Shown: positions 54,224 through 63,114 of the stretch, in pieces
How positions within the stretch are numbered: position 1 is the stretch's first letter
How the letters are laid out: each line of letters starts with the position of its first letter
From: G963674685 sp963674685
GTDB taxonomy: Bacteria; Lernaellota; Lernaellaia; JACKCT01
Assembly (NCBI GenBank): GCA_963674685.2
Contig: CAXXWT010000002.1
Span: forward strand, 1,240,001 to 1,304,000
DNA: 64,000 nucleotides
Direction: 5' to 3'
Made by a program: the position numbers and the translations under genes
The notes under the pieces: generated by a model
What the model was told of the DNA's origin: nothing
The model's database searches: none
Seen by the model: only the letters and a program-made list of their open reading frames with translations

Positions 54224-55348
54224 CTACTCCAGTGAAATATCGGCTATAATTCCCAGGTGATCAGAAAGATCGCTCAAATTCTCTTCGTACAGCACGCGGC
54301 CTTCGCCCTCGGGCAGTCCCCGGTAAAAAATCCAGTCCAGGCGCGCATTCAGCAAAGGGGAGTCTCCCGGATGGGTCCAGGTCTCGCCTGGCGGCAGGCC
54401 GTCGAGCACGTCGGCGTATCCGTAATCGAAAACCAGGTTGATGGACGGCTCGACGTTAAAGATGTGGAAGACGCCGGTGTTCAGATCGCCGCCCCAGATG
54501 GTCGGACCGTCGAAGTCTTCCAAAAACTCCAGCGTGGCCCGGGTTTGCTCCTGGTGCGCGGTGAAGTAGCGCCACACGCCGCTGGTCAAATGCGTGGAGC
54601 ATAATTGCAACGGCGTGTCGCCGACCATGATCTCGGCGCGGATGGACATGCGTCCTCCCAGGCGAAGCTCTTCTTCATCCTCCCACCACCGCTCGAAATT
54701 GGGAAGGCGGATCACGGCCGCGTCGCCGATGGGAAAGCGGGAAAGAATGGCGTTTCCGTGTTCGCCCCGGTCCTGATTAAGTTCCACGAATTCCACGCTG
54801 TAGACGTAATCCATGGCAAGCGCCTGGGCGAGTTCACGGGTGACGTTGCGGTAATCGGTCCGGGCGCAGCGGCGGTCGGCCTCCTGGATCAGGATGACAT
54901 CCGCCTGCGAAAGCGCGGCGTCGTTTAGAAACCGGTCGATGAACTCGTCTATATGGCGGCCGCGTTCGATATTCCAGTCCGCGACCCTGATCCGGTCGGG
55001 GAGATCGGCGACCGGCTCCGCGAAACGGCCCCGCTCGATCAGGCAATCGATGTTGACCGGATCATCCAGCTCCTCGGGATCGGCTTCCCACTGCACGCAA
55101 AGCGGAACATCCGGATCCTCGGTTTCCCCGACGGCGTCGTTGATGTCATCGTCATCCGAATCGTCGTCAATGTCGTCGTCGGTCGAAGCCGTATCATCGT
55201 CAGGATGCGTGGCGTCTTCAGATGAATCATCAGCCTGCCCTGAGCTTTCCGAAGGGTCGTCGTCGCCGCAGGCCGCGTAAAAGAGTAAAGCGACAAACAG
55301 GCAAAGCAGAATCGCCACAATTTCAACTCGACCAGTTCCGCTTTTCAT
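54224..55348 (-). CDS. Endonuclease/exonuclease/phosphatase-family lipoprotein with Asp-rich linker
   Basis: The ATG at 55348 has GGAG upstream; a longer frame of 26 codons has none. The 374-residue product has lipobox 'YAAC', then an Asp/Ser linker. The PF03372 catalytic fold has 'VADWNIERGRHIDEF', 'ILIQEADRRC', 'LCSTHLTSG', 'IWGGDLNTG', 'LDWIFYRG' and 'LSDHLGIIADI', the standard metal- and phosphate-binding residues. Family members cleave DNA, RNA or phospholipid head groups; a surface lipoprotein of this type might act on extracellular DNA or lipids. A short palindromic repeat is embedded in the linker coding region. Confidence 0.88.
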   Translation of the reverse strand: MKSGTGRVEIVAILLCLFVALLFYAACGDDDPSESSGQADDSSEDATHPDDDTASTDDDIDDDSDDDDINDAVGETEDPDVPLCVQWEADPEELDDPVNIDCLIERGRFAEPVADLPDRIRVADWNIERGRHIDEFIDRFLNDAALSQADVILIQEADRRCARTDYRNVTRELAQALAMDYVYSVEFVELNQDRGEHGNAILSRFPIGDAAVIRLPNFERWWEDEEELRLGGRMSIRAEIMVGDTPLQLCSTHLTSGVWRYFTAHQEQTRATLEFLEDFDGPTIWGGDLNTGVFHIFNVEPSINLVFDYGYADVLDGLPPGETWTHPGDSPLLNARLDWIFYRGLPEGEGRVLYEENLSDLSDHLGIIADISLE

Positions 55349-55426
55349 AAACGATTCTCCAAAGGCAAATAACCCACGCACTCTTTCAACCGGTCCAATA
55401 TATCCCAAGGCGCGGGGCATATACAT

Positions 55427-55454
55427 AGTGGTTAGTGGCTAGTGGTTAGTGGCC
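55427..55454. repeat. Heptamer tandem array (AGTGGYY)4
   Basis: Four in-phase heptamers agtggtt-agtggct-agtggtt-agtggcc occupy 55427-55454. The same array type occurs at 27058, 46638, 47294 and 58828. It sits 79 bases upstream of the lipoprotein start. Confidence 0.85.
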
Positions 55455-55615
55455 ATGATCGCTATATCCTGAGTGACTGCCCTTTTGTGCTAAAAAGCCC
55501 GCAGGGCGAAAGTCAATAGACAGTATGGACCGACCGGCTCCCTTTCGCAGCATCGTAGGTTAAGCTGCGAAAAGGATTTTCATTAGCTCAGAGCTACATA
55601 CGAAAGGAGCCGATC

Positions 55616-56728
55616 ATGTCCGAGAGTCAATATATCACGAGCGTAGGTATGGATGTCCACAAAAAGAGCATCAACGTTGCCGTCGTTCTTCCCAATTCGA
55701 AAAAAATCGACGCGGAATGGCAGATCGCCAACGAGCCTCGCGCCATCAAAAAGCTCGTAAAGAAGGTTAAGCGCCTGGCGCCCGGCGAGGCCGTGGCTTG
55801 TTATGAAGCCGGTCCCTGCGGTTACGCCTTGAAAAGGAAACTGGACGCTCTGGGTCTTCCGTGCGTGGTGATCGCGCCTTCCCTGATTCCCGTCAAACCC
55901 GGGGAGCGAATCAAGACGGATCGCCGCGACGCTCGGAAGCTGGCCTCCCTTTTCATGGCGGGCCTGCTGACCGAGGTGCATCCTCCCGATCCCGCAGAGG
56001 AGTCGACGCGGGATCTGACCCGAGCCCGGGAGGACACGAAACAGGATCAGATGCGCGCCCGGCATCGCCTGACCAACATGCTTCTTCGCCGGGGCATTAT
56101 CTATACCGAAACCAGGCATTGGACGAAGAAACACTACGTCTGGCTTCGGCAGGTGCGCTTTGAGTCCGATCGGTCGCAACGGGTTTTCGAACATTATCTG
56201 CTGTCTTTGGAGCAGATCGAGGAGCGTCTGGCGGAGTTGGACGCCGCCATCACAGAAGCGGCCCAAAGCGAAGAATACGCCGAGAAGGCGGGTTGGCTGG
56301 GCTGCCTTCGCGGGGTGAGCACGGTGACGGCCATGACGATCCTGGCGGAGCTTCACGATTTTCGGCGTTTTCAAAGCGCGCCGGAATTGATGTGTTATCT
56401 TGGAATGACGCCTTCCGAATATTCGAGCGGCGAAAGCTCGCATCGCGGCGGCATCACCAAGGCGGGCAACGCGCACGTCCGTCGCCTGCTGATGGTGGCG
56501 GCCAAGCATTACCGTCACCGGCCGGCGGTGAGCCTGCATCTGAGAAAGCGTCGGGCGGGTCAGCCGAAGGCGGTGATCGCCATCGCGGACCGTGCGGGAG
56601 CCCGTTTGCATCGGCGCTATTACAAACTCCGTGAGGGATCGGGAAAACATCCCAACGTGGCGACGGCGGCGGTGGCGCGTGAACTGGCGGGTTTCATCTG
56701 GGCGGTGATGCGTCATGAGGAAATTTAG
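55616..56728 (+). CDS. IS110-family DEDD transposase
   Basis: The 370-residue protein starts after AAAGGAG. The RuvC-like DEDD domain has D13 ('GMDVHKK'), E64 ('CYEAG'), D102 and D105 ('KTDRRDA'). A coiled-coil linker leads to the Tnp domain with 'GVSTVTAMTILAEL' and the Ser-containing 'SSGESSHRGGITKAGNAHVRR'. These enzymes cut and join DNA guided by a bridge or seek RNA encoded at the element's noncoding end. The gene appears intact. It is the only transposase in the window. Confidence 0.95.
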   Translation: MSESQYITSVGMDVHKKSINVAVVLPNSKKIDAEWQIANEPRAIKKLVKKVKRLAPGEAVACYEAGPCGYALKRKLDALGLPCVVIAPSLIPVKPGERIKTDRRDARKLASLFMAGLLTEVHPPDPAEESTRDLTRAREDTKQDQMRARHRLTNMLLRRGIIYTETRHWTKKHYVWLRQVRFESDRSQRVFEHYLLSLEQIEERLAELDAAITEAAQSEEYAEKAGWLGCLRGVSTVTAMTILAELHDFRRFQSAPELMCYLGMTPSEYSSGESSHRGGITKAGNAHVRRLLMVAAKHYRHRPAVSLHLRKRRAGQPKAVIAIADRAGARLHRRYYKLREGSGKHPNVATAAVARELAGFIWAVMRHEEI

Positions 56729-57113
56729 ATATTAACTTTTAAGAAGACGGGTGTTTTTTCACGGAACGGAGGTTGAAAGCGGCGAATGAGAAAGGGTACG
56801 ACCAGGCCGATGCGCGACCGGGCTATGCGACAGGGCGTTTTGCGCGCCCGGACTCGCGATTGTAGACAGCGTACGGCCACGACGGAAAACAGTCATGCGG
56901 CCCTGTTTCGGCTTGCCGGAATAACCCGCGGATATCAGAGTGACTCGTCGTCGAAGCATCCCTTCTCGTTCGTCGTTTTGAGCCTCCGTCGTCAACGGGC
57001 TCGTGCATCCCCGCGCGTTACCCACTTATCCACAATCCTGATGAGAGCTTTTAAAGAAGCTAAAAATGGATTATGGATAAGTGGATAACGCTTAACCTGT
57101 GCAGGGCTTGACA
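56729..57113 (+). ncRNA. Candidate bridge/seek RNA region of the insertion sequence
   Basis: About 385 noncoding bases lie between the transposase stop and the right inverted end, where IS1111-type elements encode their guide RNA. The region holds a stem-loop with arms CCACTTATCCACAATCC (57022-57038) and GGATTATGGATAAGTGG (57068-57084), matching at 16 of 17 positions with a 29-base loop. I cannot define the RNA boundaries or the target-binding loops from sequence alone. Confidence 0.4.
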
Positions 57114-57130
57114 GGTCGGTCCATATCAGC

Positions 57131-57240
57131 CCGGTGCGCCTGCCCTGAGCGAAGCCGAAGGGTCAGCGCCGGGGAAAGGGACGACAAACATTTTTCAAAG
57201 CCCTCGCCAGAGGGCGACGGAATTCATATCGGCGTTATTC
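57131..57240. repeat. Dispersed repeat modules downstream of the insertion sequence
   Basis: Positions 57131-57175 match 27169-27217 (a module with the core 'cctgagcgaagccgaaggg'), and 57200-57224 match the hairpin ending 'gagggcgacggaatt' near 27240-27262. The order is the same in both places, so this is a shared composite repeat. Confidence 0.75.
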
Positions 57241-57277
57241 TTGCGGTATAGAAAAAATCACACTTGCGGGTTTTACG

Positions 57278-58675
57278 TTATATCCCCAAGGATTCCTCGC
57301 CGGCATGGGACGCCAGGGGATCCGTGGCGATCTTTTGCACTTCATGCTTTCTGGCCCGGTAAACCCACGCAATGGATATAATGCCCGCCAGGATATTGGC
57401 GACGGCAATCCCGCCAAATAAACCCTTCGGGCCGAAAAACATTGCCCCGGCGTATGTTCCGGGAATAAAGAAGGCAAGAATTCTTATCAGACTCAACATG
57501 GCGCCGTTTAACGGGCGGTTGATGGCGTTGAAGGAAACGGCCGCCAGCCTCATAGCGCCGTATAAACCCAATCCCAGCGGCGTAATCCGCAGATAATAAA
57601 CGATGCTTTCGACAACCGCCGCCTCTTCGCTGAATAATCCCGCGAGCGGCCGCGCAAAAACGGCCAGCACGATCCATGCGGCAAATCCCCAGGCAACGGA
57701 GAATATGAAACTGTTTTGCTGGGCCTGGTGTACGCGCTCGTATTTTTGCGCGCCCCAGTTTTGGCCTATAACGGGCAAAAGAGTAATCGCCAGGGCGATA
57801 AGCACCAGAAGAGAAAACTGTTCGACGCGGATCCCGGCGCCCACCGCCGCGACGGTTTCATGGCCGAAGCGCGCCGCCAGCCATGTCATAAAACCCATGG
57901 AAAGGGGCATGAGAATATTTGTCGCCGACGCCGGAACCGCAATGTATAAAGTGTTTTTCCAGGATTGAACGAGATGGCGAAGGCGCGGCAGAGAATAGTC
58001 CAGCAAATGCTCTCGAAAGTGCAGGATCGCCACGGCGACGACCAGGACCGTCGACCGGGAGATCACCGTCGTCAACGCGGCGCCGGCAAGCTCCATGCGG
58101 GGGAATCCCGCCAGGCCGAAAATGAGCAGAGGATCGAGAACGATATTAATAAGCGAAGCAATCATCATGATCATGCTGGGATAAACCGTATCGCCGGTGG
58201 CGCGGATCACGTTGTTGCCGATGTTGGGAATGATGATGAAAACCATTCCGAAATACCAGATGCTCATGTAGCTCTTGATGAGCGGGATCAGATCCGGCGT
58301 GGCGCCAAGGAGCGTGAAGAGCGGTTCGATAGTCGTAATCCCGACGACGGCCAGAATCACGACGATGAAAAAAGCCAAAATGAAACAATCCGTGGCCATA
58401 CGCCGGACGTTGTCCTGGTTCCCTTCTCCGATGGCCCGGGAAATCACCGAGGCAGTCCCCATGCCCAGGCCCATGGTGATGCTGTGCACGAACATCACCA
58501 CGGGAAAAGTGAAACTCATGGCCGCCAGTTCCCGCGTGCCGAGTTGCGCCACGAAATACGTGTCCGCCAAATTGAAAGCCAGCATGGAAAACACGCCCAT
58601 GACCATGGGTCCGGTCATGCGGATCAAAACCGCGCCGACGGGATCTTCGGTGAGATTTATTTTTCGTTTTCTCAT
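57278..58675 (-). CDS. MATE-family multidrug/sodium efflux transporter
   Basis: The 465-residue protein has 12 hydrophobic segments and the MATE signature in each half: 'GPMVMGVFSMLAFNLADTYFVAQLG' region split over helices 1-2, 'GLGMGTASVISRAIGEGN', and in the second half 'ATNILMPLSMGFMTWLAARFG'. 'GNNVIRATGDTVYPSMIMM' is typical. It would export cationic drugs or other compounds using a sodium or proton gradient. The two halves are partly internally homologous, as usual. No adjacent regulator is seen; the nearest upstream DNA is a repeat array. Confidence 0.92.
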   Translation of the reverse strand: MRKRKINLTEDPVGAVLIRMTGPMVMGVFSMLAFNLADTYFVAQLGTRELAAMSFTFPVVMFVHSITMGLGMGTASVISRAIGEGNQDNVRRMATDCFILAFFIVVILAVVGITTIEPLFTLLGATPDLIPLIKSYMSIWYFGMVFIIIPNIGNNVIRATGDTVYPSMIMMIASLINIVLDPLLIFGLAGFPRMELAGAALTTVISRSTVLVVAVAILHFREHLLDYSLPRLRHLVQSWKNTLYIAVPASATNILMPLSMGFMTWLAARFGHETVAAVGAGIRVEQFSLLVLIALAITLLPVIGQNWGAQKYERVHQAQQNSFIFSVAWGFAAWIVLAVFARPLAGLFSEEAAVVESIVYYLRITPLGLGLYGAMRLAAVSFNAINRPLNGAMLSLIRILAFFIPGTYAGAMFFGPKGLFGGIAVANILAGIISIAWVYRARKHEVQKIATDPLASHAGEESLGI

Positions 58676-58734
58676 AACAAATGCGGCCTCGAAAAGAAGT
58701 GTGCGATCCTACATCTTATCGTGAGAAAATCAAT

Positions 58735-59630
58735 GAAGCGGCCCTGCGAACGTGTGTCTTCCTACAGAGCCGCGCACGGCAAAATTCGCCTGAGTTGTAA
58801 CGAAGGCGAATGAGTAAGCGGGTCATGAGCGGCCAGTGGTTAGTGGCCGGTGGTTAGAACAGAGCCGCGCACGGCAGATTCGCCTGAAGCGTCAGCGAAG
58901 GCGAATGAGTAAGCGGGTGGATATCGGCCCTGCAACTAAATGTGGTTGTAAGACATTCCTTTCACACCCGAGGGCGGGTGTGCCACACATGACGTGCCCG
59001 GGCGAAAGGTACATGGTTTCGGCCCTGCAAACGTGTGTGACGAAAGGTGCATGGTTTCTGCCCTGTAGACGTGTGTGGCACAGGCGCCCTCGCCTGTGCA
59101 AGCCCTTTAGGGCGAAAGAATGTAGCCCCGGGCGTGAGCCCGGGGTGCAGCAGGTAAGTAACATTTTAAAAGCCCCGTCAGGGGCGACACAAACACAAGC
59201 CGCACACGACAGATTCGCCTGAAGCGTCAGCGAAGGCGAATGAGTAAGCGGGTGGATATCGGCCCTGCAACTAAATGTGGTTGTAAGACATTCCTTTCAC
59301 ACCCGAGGGCGGGTGTGCCACACATGACGTGCCCGGGCGAAAGGTGCATGGCTTCGGCCCTGTAGACGTGTGTGGCGAAAGGCGCCCCCGCCTGTGCGAG
59401 CCCGCAGGGCGAAACAAACAAAAGCCGCGCACGGCAAATTCGCCTAAAAGTGTCAGCGAAGGCGAATGAGTAAGCGGGTCATGCATCGATAATCGAAATG
59501 ATCACGCCGTTGCATGCGCGGTTTTGTTTTCAAAATAAAATTTTGTTGCCGATTCGTGGCACACCCGCTCATTATCGCATCTTTGCTAACGCAAAGATGC
59601 GATTGGACATTCGCGGCTCTGTTTCGGGCG
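58735..59630. repeat. Repeat array II: mosaic repeats homologous to array I
   Basis: The order of modules at 58900-59200 and 59220-59410 parallels that of 46709-46990 (array I), and the sequence is about 95% identical with single-base differences such as 'aaatgtggttgtaaga' versus 'aaatgtagttgcaaga'. A four-unit heptamer array is at 58828-58855. The right end (59540-59630) has 'acccgctcattatcgcatct', a short loop and 'agatgcgattggacattcgc', shared inversely with 8496-8560. The 3' end of the neighbouring sulfatase gene runs into this element. The stretch 58676-58735 is not repeat and shows nothing. Confidence 0.85.
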
Positions 59631-61280
59631 ATCTTCAAGCTCCTTGCACCTATCCCCGGAGCACGTGGACATATCCGTCAAAAGTCCCATGAGCATCTCG
59701 CGTTGCGCGACGCGCTGGGGCGACTGGTCCCCCGCCAGGTTTTCGAGCTGATAGGGATCTGTGTCCATATCGTAAAACTCCGATTCGATGGGATTGCCGT
59801 GATTGTAATACTGCGCCAGAAGCGCGCTGATTTCCCCCGGCGCGCCGGCGAAATTGCGCAGGGCGAAATAATCCGGAATCTCAAACGGCGAATTGGACAT
59901 GGACTTGTGCTCGATCAGAAAACGCAGCCGCCAGTCGCCGCGATCAGGATCGTCCAGGGCGGGAACCAATGATCGCCCGTCGGTCATGTGCGTGATCGTC
60001 GCGCCGGCCCAAGCGGCCAGCGTCGGCGCCAGATCGTTGTTGACCACGGGCAGATTACAGGTGCGCGGTTCGCTTTGCCCCGGCTCGCGGATAATCAAAG
60101 GAACGCGGATAGCTTCTTCGTATGGCGCCGTCTTGCCCGGCACCAGATGCCGCCCCAGCAAAAAGCCGTTGTCCGAGGAAAACATCAGCACGGTGTTTTT
60201 CAAAGAATCGGTCTTTTCCAGCGCCTCGACAACGTCGCCGATCATTTCATCCACGGCCAGCAGCGACGCCAGTTGATCGTTCCATTGACGGCGCGCATTG
60301 GCTTTGTCCTCATCGGAAAGATTCGGCCTGATGCGTATCCACCAGGGCTTGTCGCTTGTATCCGCCTCGTTGAAAGCCGGCCAGTCCGGCAGATCGGCGT
60401 CGAAAATTCCCTCGTGGCGGGGCGCCGGGCGGATGGTCAGGGCGTACAAATCACCGAATGACGGCAGAGCGTCAAAACCGTCGTCGGGAAACTCCACGTG
60501 CGGCGCCAGGGGATTGAGCCAAAGAAAAAACGGCGCGTGATTTTTTTCGGCGCCGGCTTCCGCGATGAAGCGCACCGCCCGTTTCGCGAAAACGTCGGTC
60601 TGATAATCCTCCGGCGCTTCGCCGTACGTTGAGACCCGGCCGTCGTCGTTGATGGTGTAGTTGTAGACGTGGTAGATCGTGTTGGCCACCGCCGCGAACC
60701 AGTCGTCCCATCCGGGCGGAACATATTCCTCCGCGGTCAGTTCGCCGTATTCATTGAGATATTTGCCGATCAGGCAGGTTCTGTAGCCCGCGTTTTGAAG
60801 CCACGTGGCCACGGTGGACGAATCGTCCAGGTTGGACACGCCGCCCCAGGGATAATTGTTGTTCCACACGCCGTTGTTGTGGGAGTACTGGCCGGTGAGA
60901 AAGATCGTGCGCGACGGGCAGCACATGGGATTCGACACGAAGGATTCGCCGAAGGCTGTGCCCTTGTCCACGATGTACTTTTTCAAATTCGGCATCCATC
61001 CGCCCTGCATGAGCGCGTTGTAATGCGCCAGATCCATGTCGTCGGTGAGAATCACGACGATGTTGGGCGGGATGCCGGGCAAGTCGTCGTCTCCCGTGTC
61101 GTCGTCATCGTCAGCCTGTTCTGAACTTGTCGAAAGGCCGTCGTCATCGCCGTGGCAGCATAAAAAACCCAGACCGAGGCAAACGAATATGAAAAGCGTC
61201 AGCGCCAAAGGGTTAAAGAGTTTCAATTTCCCCCCGTTTATCAAGCGCGAAACATTCGAGAGGATTTTATCAGAATACAT
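59586..61280 (-). CDS. Sulfatase-family lipoprotein (formylglycine type) with Asp-rich linker
   Basis: The 564-residue product is read from the ATG at 61280; a TTG 57 bases upstream is possible. Hydrophobic 'LTLFIFVCLGLGFLCC' ends in a lipobox-like Cys, then Asp-rich linker and PF00884 domain: 'NIVVILTDDMDLAHYN', 'NPMCCPSRTIFLTGQYSHNNGVW' with the CxPSR sequence whose Cys is converted to formylglycine, and 'MFSSDNGFLLGRHLVPGKT'. It would remove sulfate from sulfated polysaccharides or lipids outside the inner membrane. No maturase is nearby. The last 12 residues ('KQSRECPIASLR') are encoded by the dispersed repeat, which also supplies the stop, so the native C-terminus was probably lost. Confidence 0.85.
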   Translation of the reverse strand: MYSDKILSNVSRLINGGKLKLFNPLALTLFIFVCLGLGFLCCHGDDDGLSTSSEQADDDDDTGDDDLPGIPPNIVVILTDDMDLAHYNALMQGGWMPNLKKYIVDKGTAFGESFVSNPMCCPSRTIFLTGQYSHNNGVWNNNYPWGGVSNLDDSSTVATWLQNAGYRTCLIGKYLNEYGELTAEEYVPPGWDDWFAAVANTIYHVYNYTINDDGRVSTYGEAPEDYQTDVFAKRAVRFIAEAGAEKNHAPFFLWLNPLAPHVEFPDDGFDALPSFGDLYALTIRPAPRHEGIFDADLPDWPAFNEADTSDKPWWIRIRPNLSDEDKANARRQWNDQLASLLAVDEMIGDVVEALEKTDSLKNTVLMFSSDNGFLLGRHLVPGKTAPYEEAIRVPLIIREPGQSEPRTCNLPVVNNDLAPTLAAWAGATITHMTDGRSLVPALDDPDRGDWRLRFLIEHKSMSNSPFEIPDYFALRNFAGAPGEISALLAQYYNHGNPIESEFYDMDTDPYQLENLAGDQSPQRVAQREMLMGLLTDMSTCSGDRCKELEDRPKQSRECPIASLR

Positions 61281-61346
61281 TGGTGAATCATATACGCGCG
61301 AATCCGCCGATGCGGCGCGGCAGAGGAAAATTTTCAATGTCCCTTT

Positions 61347-62903
61347 TTAGTCCGTCTTGATGATAAACTTGTAATAGGAAGCCATCCAGTAAGCCAGGAT
61401 GTAGTCCGTGCCGTTCATGGCCTGATTCGGATGATCCGCGCCGCAGGGCTCGATGCGAAACGGATTTCGCTGCCATAGAAAGTCCGTCGAACATTGTTCC
61501 GGCACCGGATGCGCCTCCATGGACTGCAATTTCACGTTGCCGAAAGCATACTCCAGAGTCGGGTAAAGAGCGATTAGTTCCTTGAGAAGAACCGATATCG
61601 GATCGATAACGCCTTCCGGCGGATCCAGATAAAATTCGGTGTGCGGCGGCTCGCGAAATTCCATCAAATCCTGCTCAAGTTGCGCCTGATACTCGGCCTC
61701 CGCCGGATCGTATCTTCCCTGGCTCATGAAAATCAGATTGAAAAAGGCATTGTGGGAAAGCCGGGTGAAGGTATGCGTCTGCGTCTCGAAAAGCTCGACC
61801 AGAAAATCATGGTCGGCCGGGCTTAAATAGACTTTCGCAAGGCGCAGGAGCGTGTGCATGTTCATATGCGACAAATTGTTGGGAAAGTACCCGCCGTATC
61901 GCTGGAAGTTGACGTTTCCCAGCCGAATGATATCCCGCCGGGAATCGGCGATCCATTTTTGCACCTGTTCCTTGTAGCGATCTTCGCCGATCATGTGATA
62001 GCCGACCAGGGACATGGCCAGCTTGAAGATCGCATAAAAGTTCGGCGCCGACATGGACGGCAGGCCGGTGACGTCGAAGATGAACCAGCCGTGCTCTATC
62101 AATTCGTCGAGCACTTCGGAAACGTTCGAGGCGATCGTCACGCGCGCGTCTTCATCATCCAGAAGATCATAGGCGATGGACATGCCGAAAAAATATCCGA
62201 TGTACTGATCGCGACTGGTCTCGCCTTTCCACCAGTCTCCGGCGTATTCGCCTTCCTCGACGTGATGGCACCTGACTTCGCCGTCGCACCACTCGTCACC
62301 GCCGTGGCTTACGTAATACAGGCCGTCCTGCGGGGCCACGTAGCGGCTCAAGAAACCCTGGCGGCCCGTCACGCGCAGATGGCGTTCGAGAGCCTGAACC
62401 ATGGCGACCGCGTTTTCCTGAGCCTCGGTTTCGCCGGTGACGTAATAACGCATCGCCTGGCTTGCCATGTAGGCGCTCGTCCATAAAGTGCTGTCTTCCA
62501 GCCAGTTATATCCCGCGACTTCGGTGAGATTTTCATCGGTGAAAATGACCTTGCCGACCATGCTGCCGTAATATGGATGGAACCACTCTTCGTTAAAATC
62601 GGTGTATTCCTCGACTTTCTGACGCAAATAACCGGCGCCGGGCGTTTCATCGTAATCCCGCGGCTCGACGACAACCTGCGGCCAAGACGCCACGTAATCG
62701 TCCGGGTAATCATCGTCATCCGCGTCGTCGTTGACATCATCGTCCGCATCGTCGTTAATATCGTCGTCGGCCTGCGACGTATCGTCGTCATCGTCATCCT
62801 CCTTCGCTGAAGCTTCGGAGGATGAGTCGTCATCGCCGCACGACAACGCGACGCACAAGCTCAAAACCAGGGGAAGAATCATGATGATTTTAGCGGTCCT
62901 CAT
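61347..62903 (-). CDS. Asp-rich lipoprotein with alpha-toroid-like domain
   Basis: The 518-residue lipoprotein has lipobox 'ALSC' (C22) and a roughly 40-residue linker of Asp, Asn, Ala and Ser. The mature part is mostly helical, with 'EWFHPYYGSMVGKVIF', 'AQENAVAMVQALERHLRV', 'QYIGYFFGMSIAYDLL' and 'YAIFKLAMSLVGYHMIGEDRY', regularly spaced as in alpha/alpha-barrel glycoside hydrolases or lyases. I do not recognise the family. It lies 66 bases upstream of the chosen sulfatase start on the same strand, so co-transcription and a joint polysaccharide role are plausible. A short palindrome is embedded in the linker coding region. Confidence 0.78.
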   Translation of the reverse strand: MRTAKIIMILPLVLSLCVALSCGDDDSSSEASAKEDDDDDDTSQADDDINDDADDDVNDDADDDDYPDDYVASWPQVVVEPRDYDETPGAGYLRQKVEEYTDFNEEWFHPYYGSMVGKVIFTDENLTEVAGYNWLEDSTLWTSAYMASQAMRYYVTGETEAQENAVAMVQALERHLRVTGRQGFLSRYVAPQDGLYYVSHGGDEWCDGEVRCHHVEEGEYAGDWWKGETSRDQYIGYFFGMSIAYDLLDDEDARVTIASNVSEVLDELIEHGWFIFDVTGLPSMSAPNFYAIFKLAMSLVGYHMIGEDRYKEQVQKWIADSRRDIIRLGNVNFQRYGGYFPNNLSHMNMHTLLRLAKVYLSPADHDFLVELFETQTHTFTRLSHNAFFNLIFMSQGRYDPAEAEYQAQLEQDLMEFREPPHTEFYLDPPEGVIDPISVLLKELIALYPTLEYAFGNVKLQSMEAHPVPEQCSTDFLWQRNPFRIEPCGADHPNQAMNGTDYILAYWMASYYKFIIKTD

Positions 62904-63114
62904 TTCCCACTCTCCATGATTTATATGGCGCGTACTATAGCAAGTTTGGCTTTGACGGGGAAATACTCACCAGCTTTCTATTTGCTTAACGCCTATCCGG
63001 CAGGAACTGTGAGCTAGATCGATTGATCAATAGCCCCGAAGCCGTGCAAGCCCGCAACGCGGATGCGAATCATCCGCCCGGTTCAATGTTCCACTTTCAC
63101 CCTTTATTGATGCT

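Larger units (their letters stand above)
55524..57125 (+). mobile_element. IS110/IS1111-type insertion sequence
   Basis: The transposase gene is flanked by the 12-base inverted sequences TATGGACCGACC (55524-55535) and GGTCGGTCCATA (57114-57125). Only 80 bases separate the left inverted sequence from the transposase start, while about 385 noncoding bases follow it on the right. The IS1111 subgroup of IS110 carries its long noncoding end downstream of the transposase, so this element is probably of that type. Exact ends and target duplication are not resolved; IS110 elements usually make none. Repeats abut both sides (hairpin at 55490-55506; palindrome at 57131). Confidence 0.72.

Noticed and set aside
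57022..57089. Chromosomal origin of replication
   Set aside because: Three DnaA-box-like 9-mers are present but within an insertion sequence; dnaA, dnaN, gyrB, parAB and an AT-rich unwinding region are absent.
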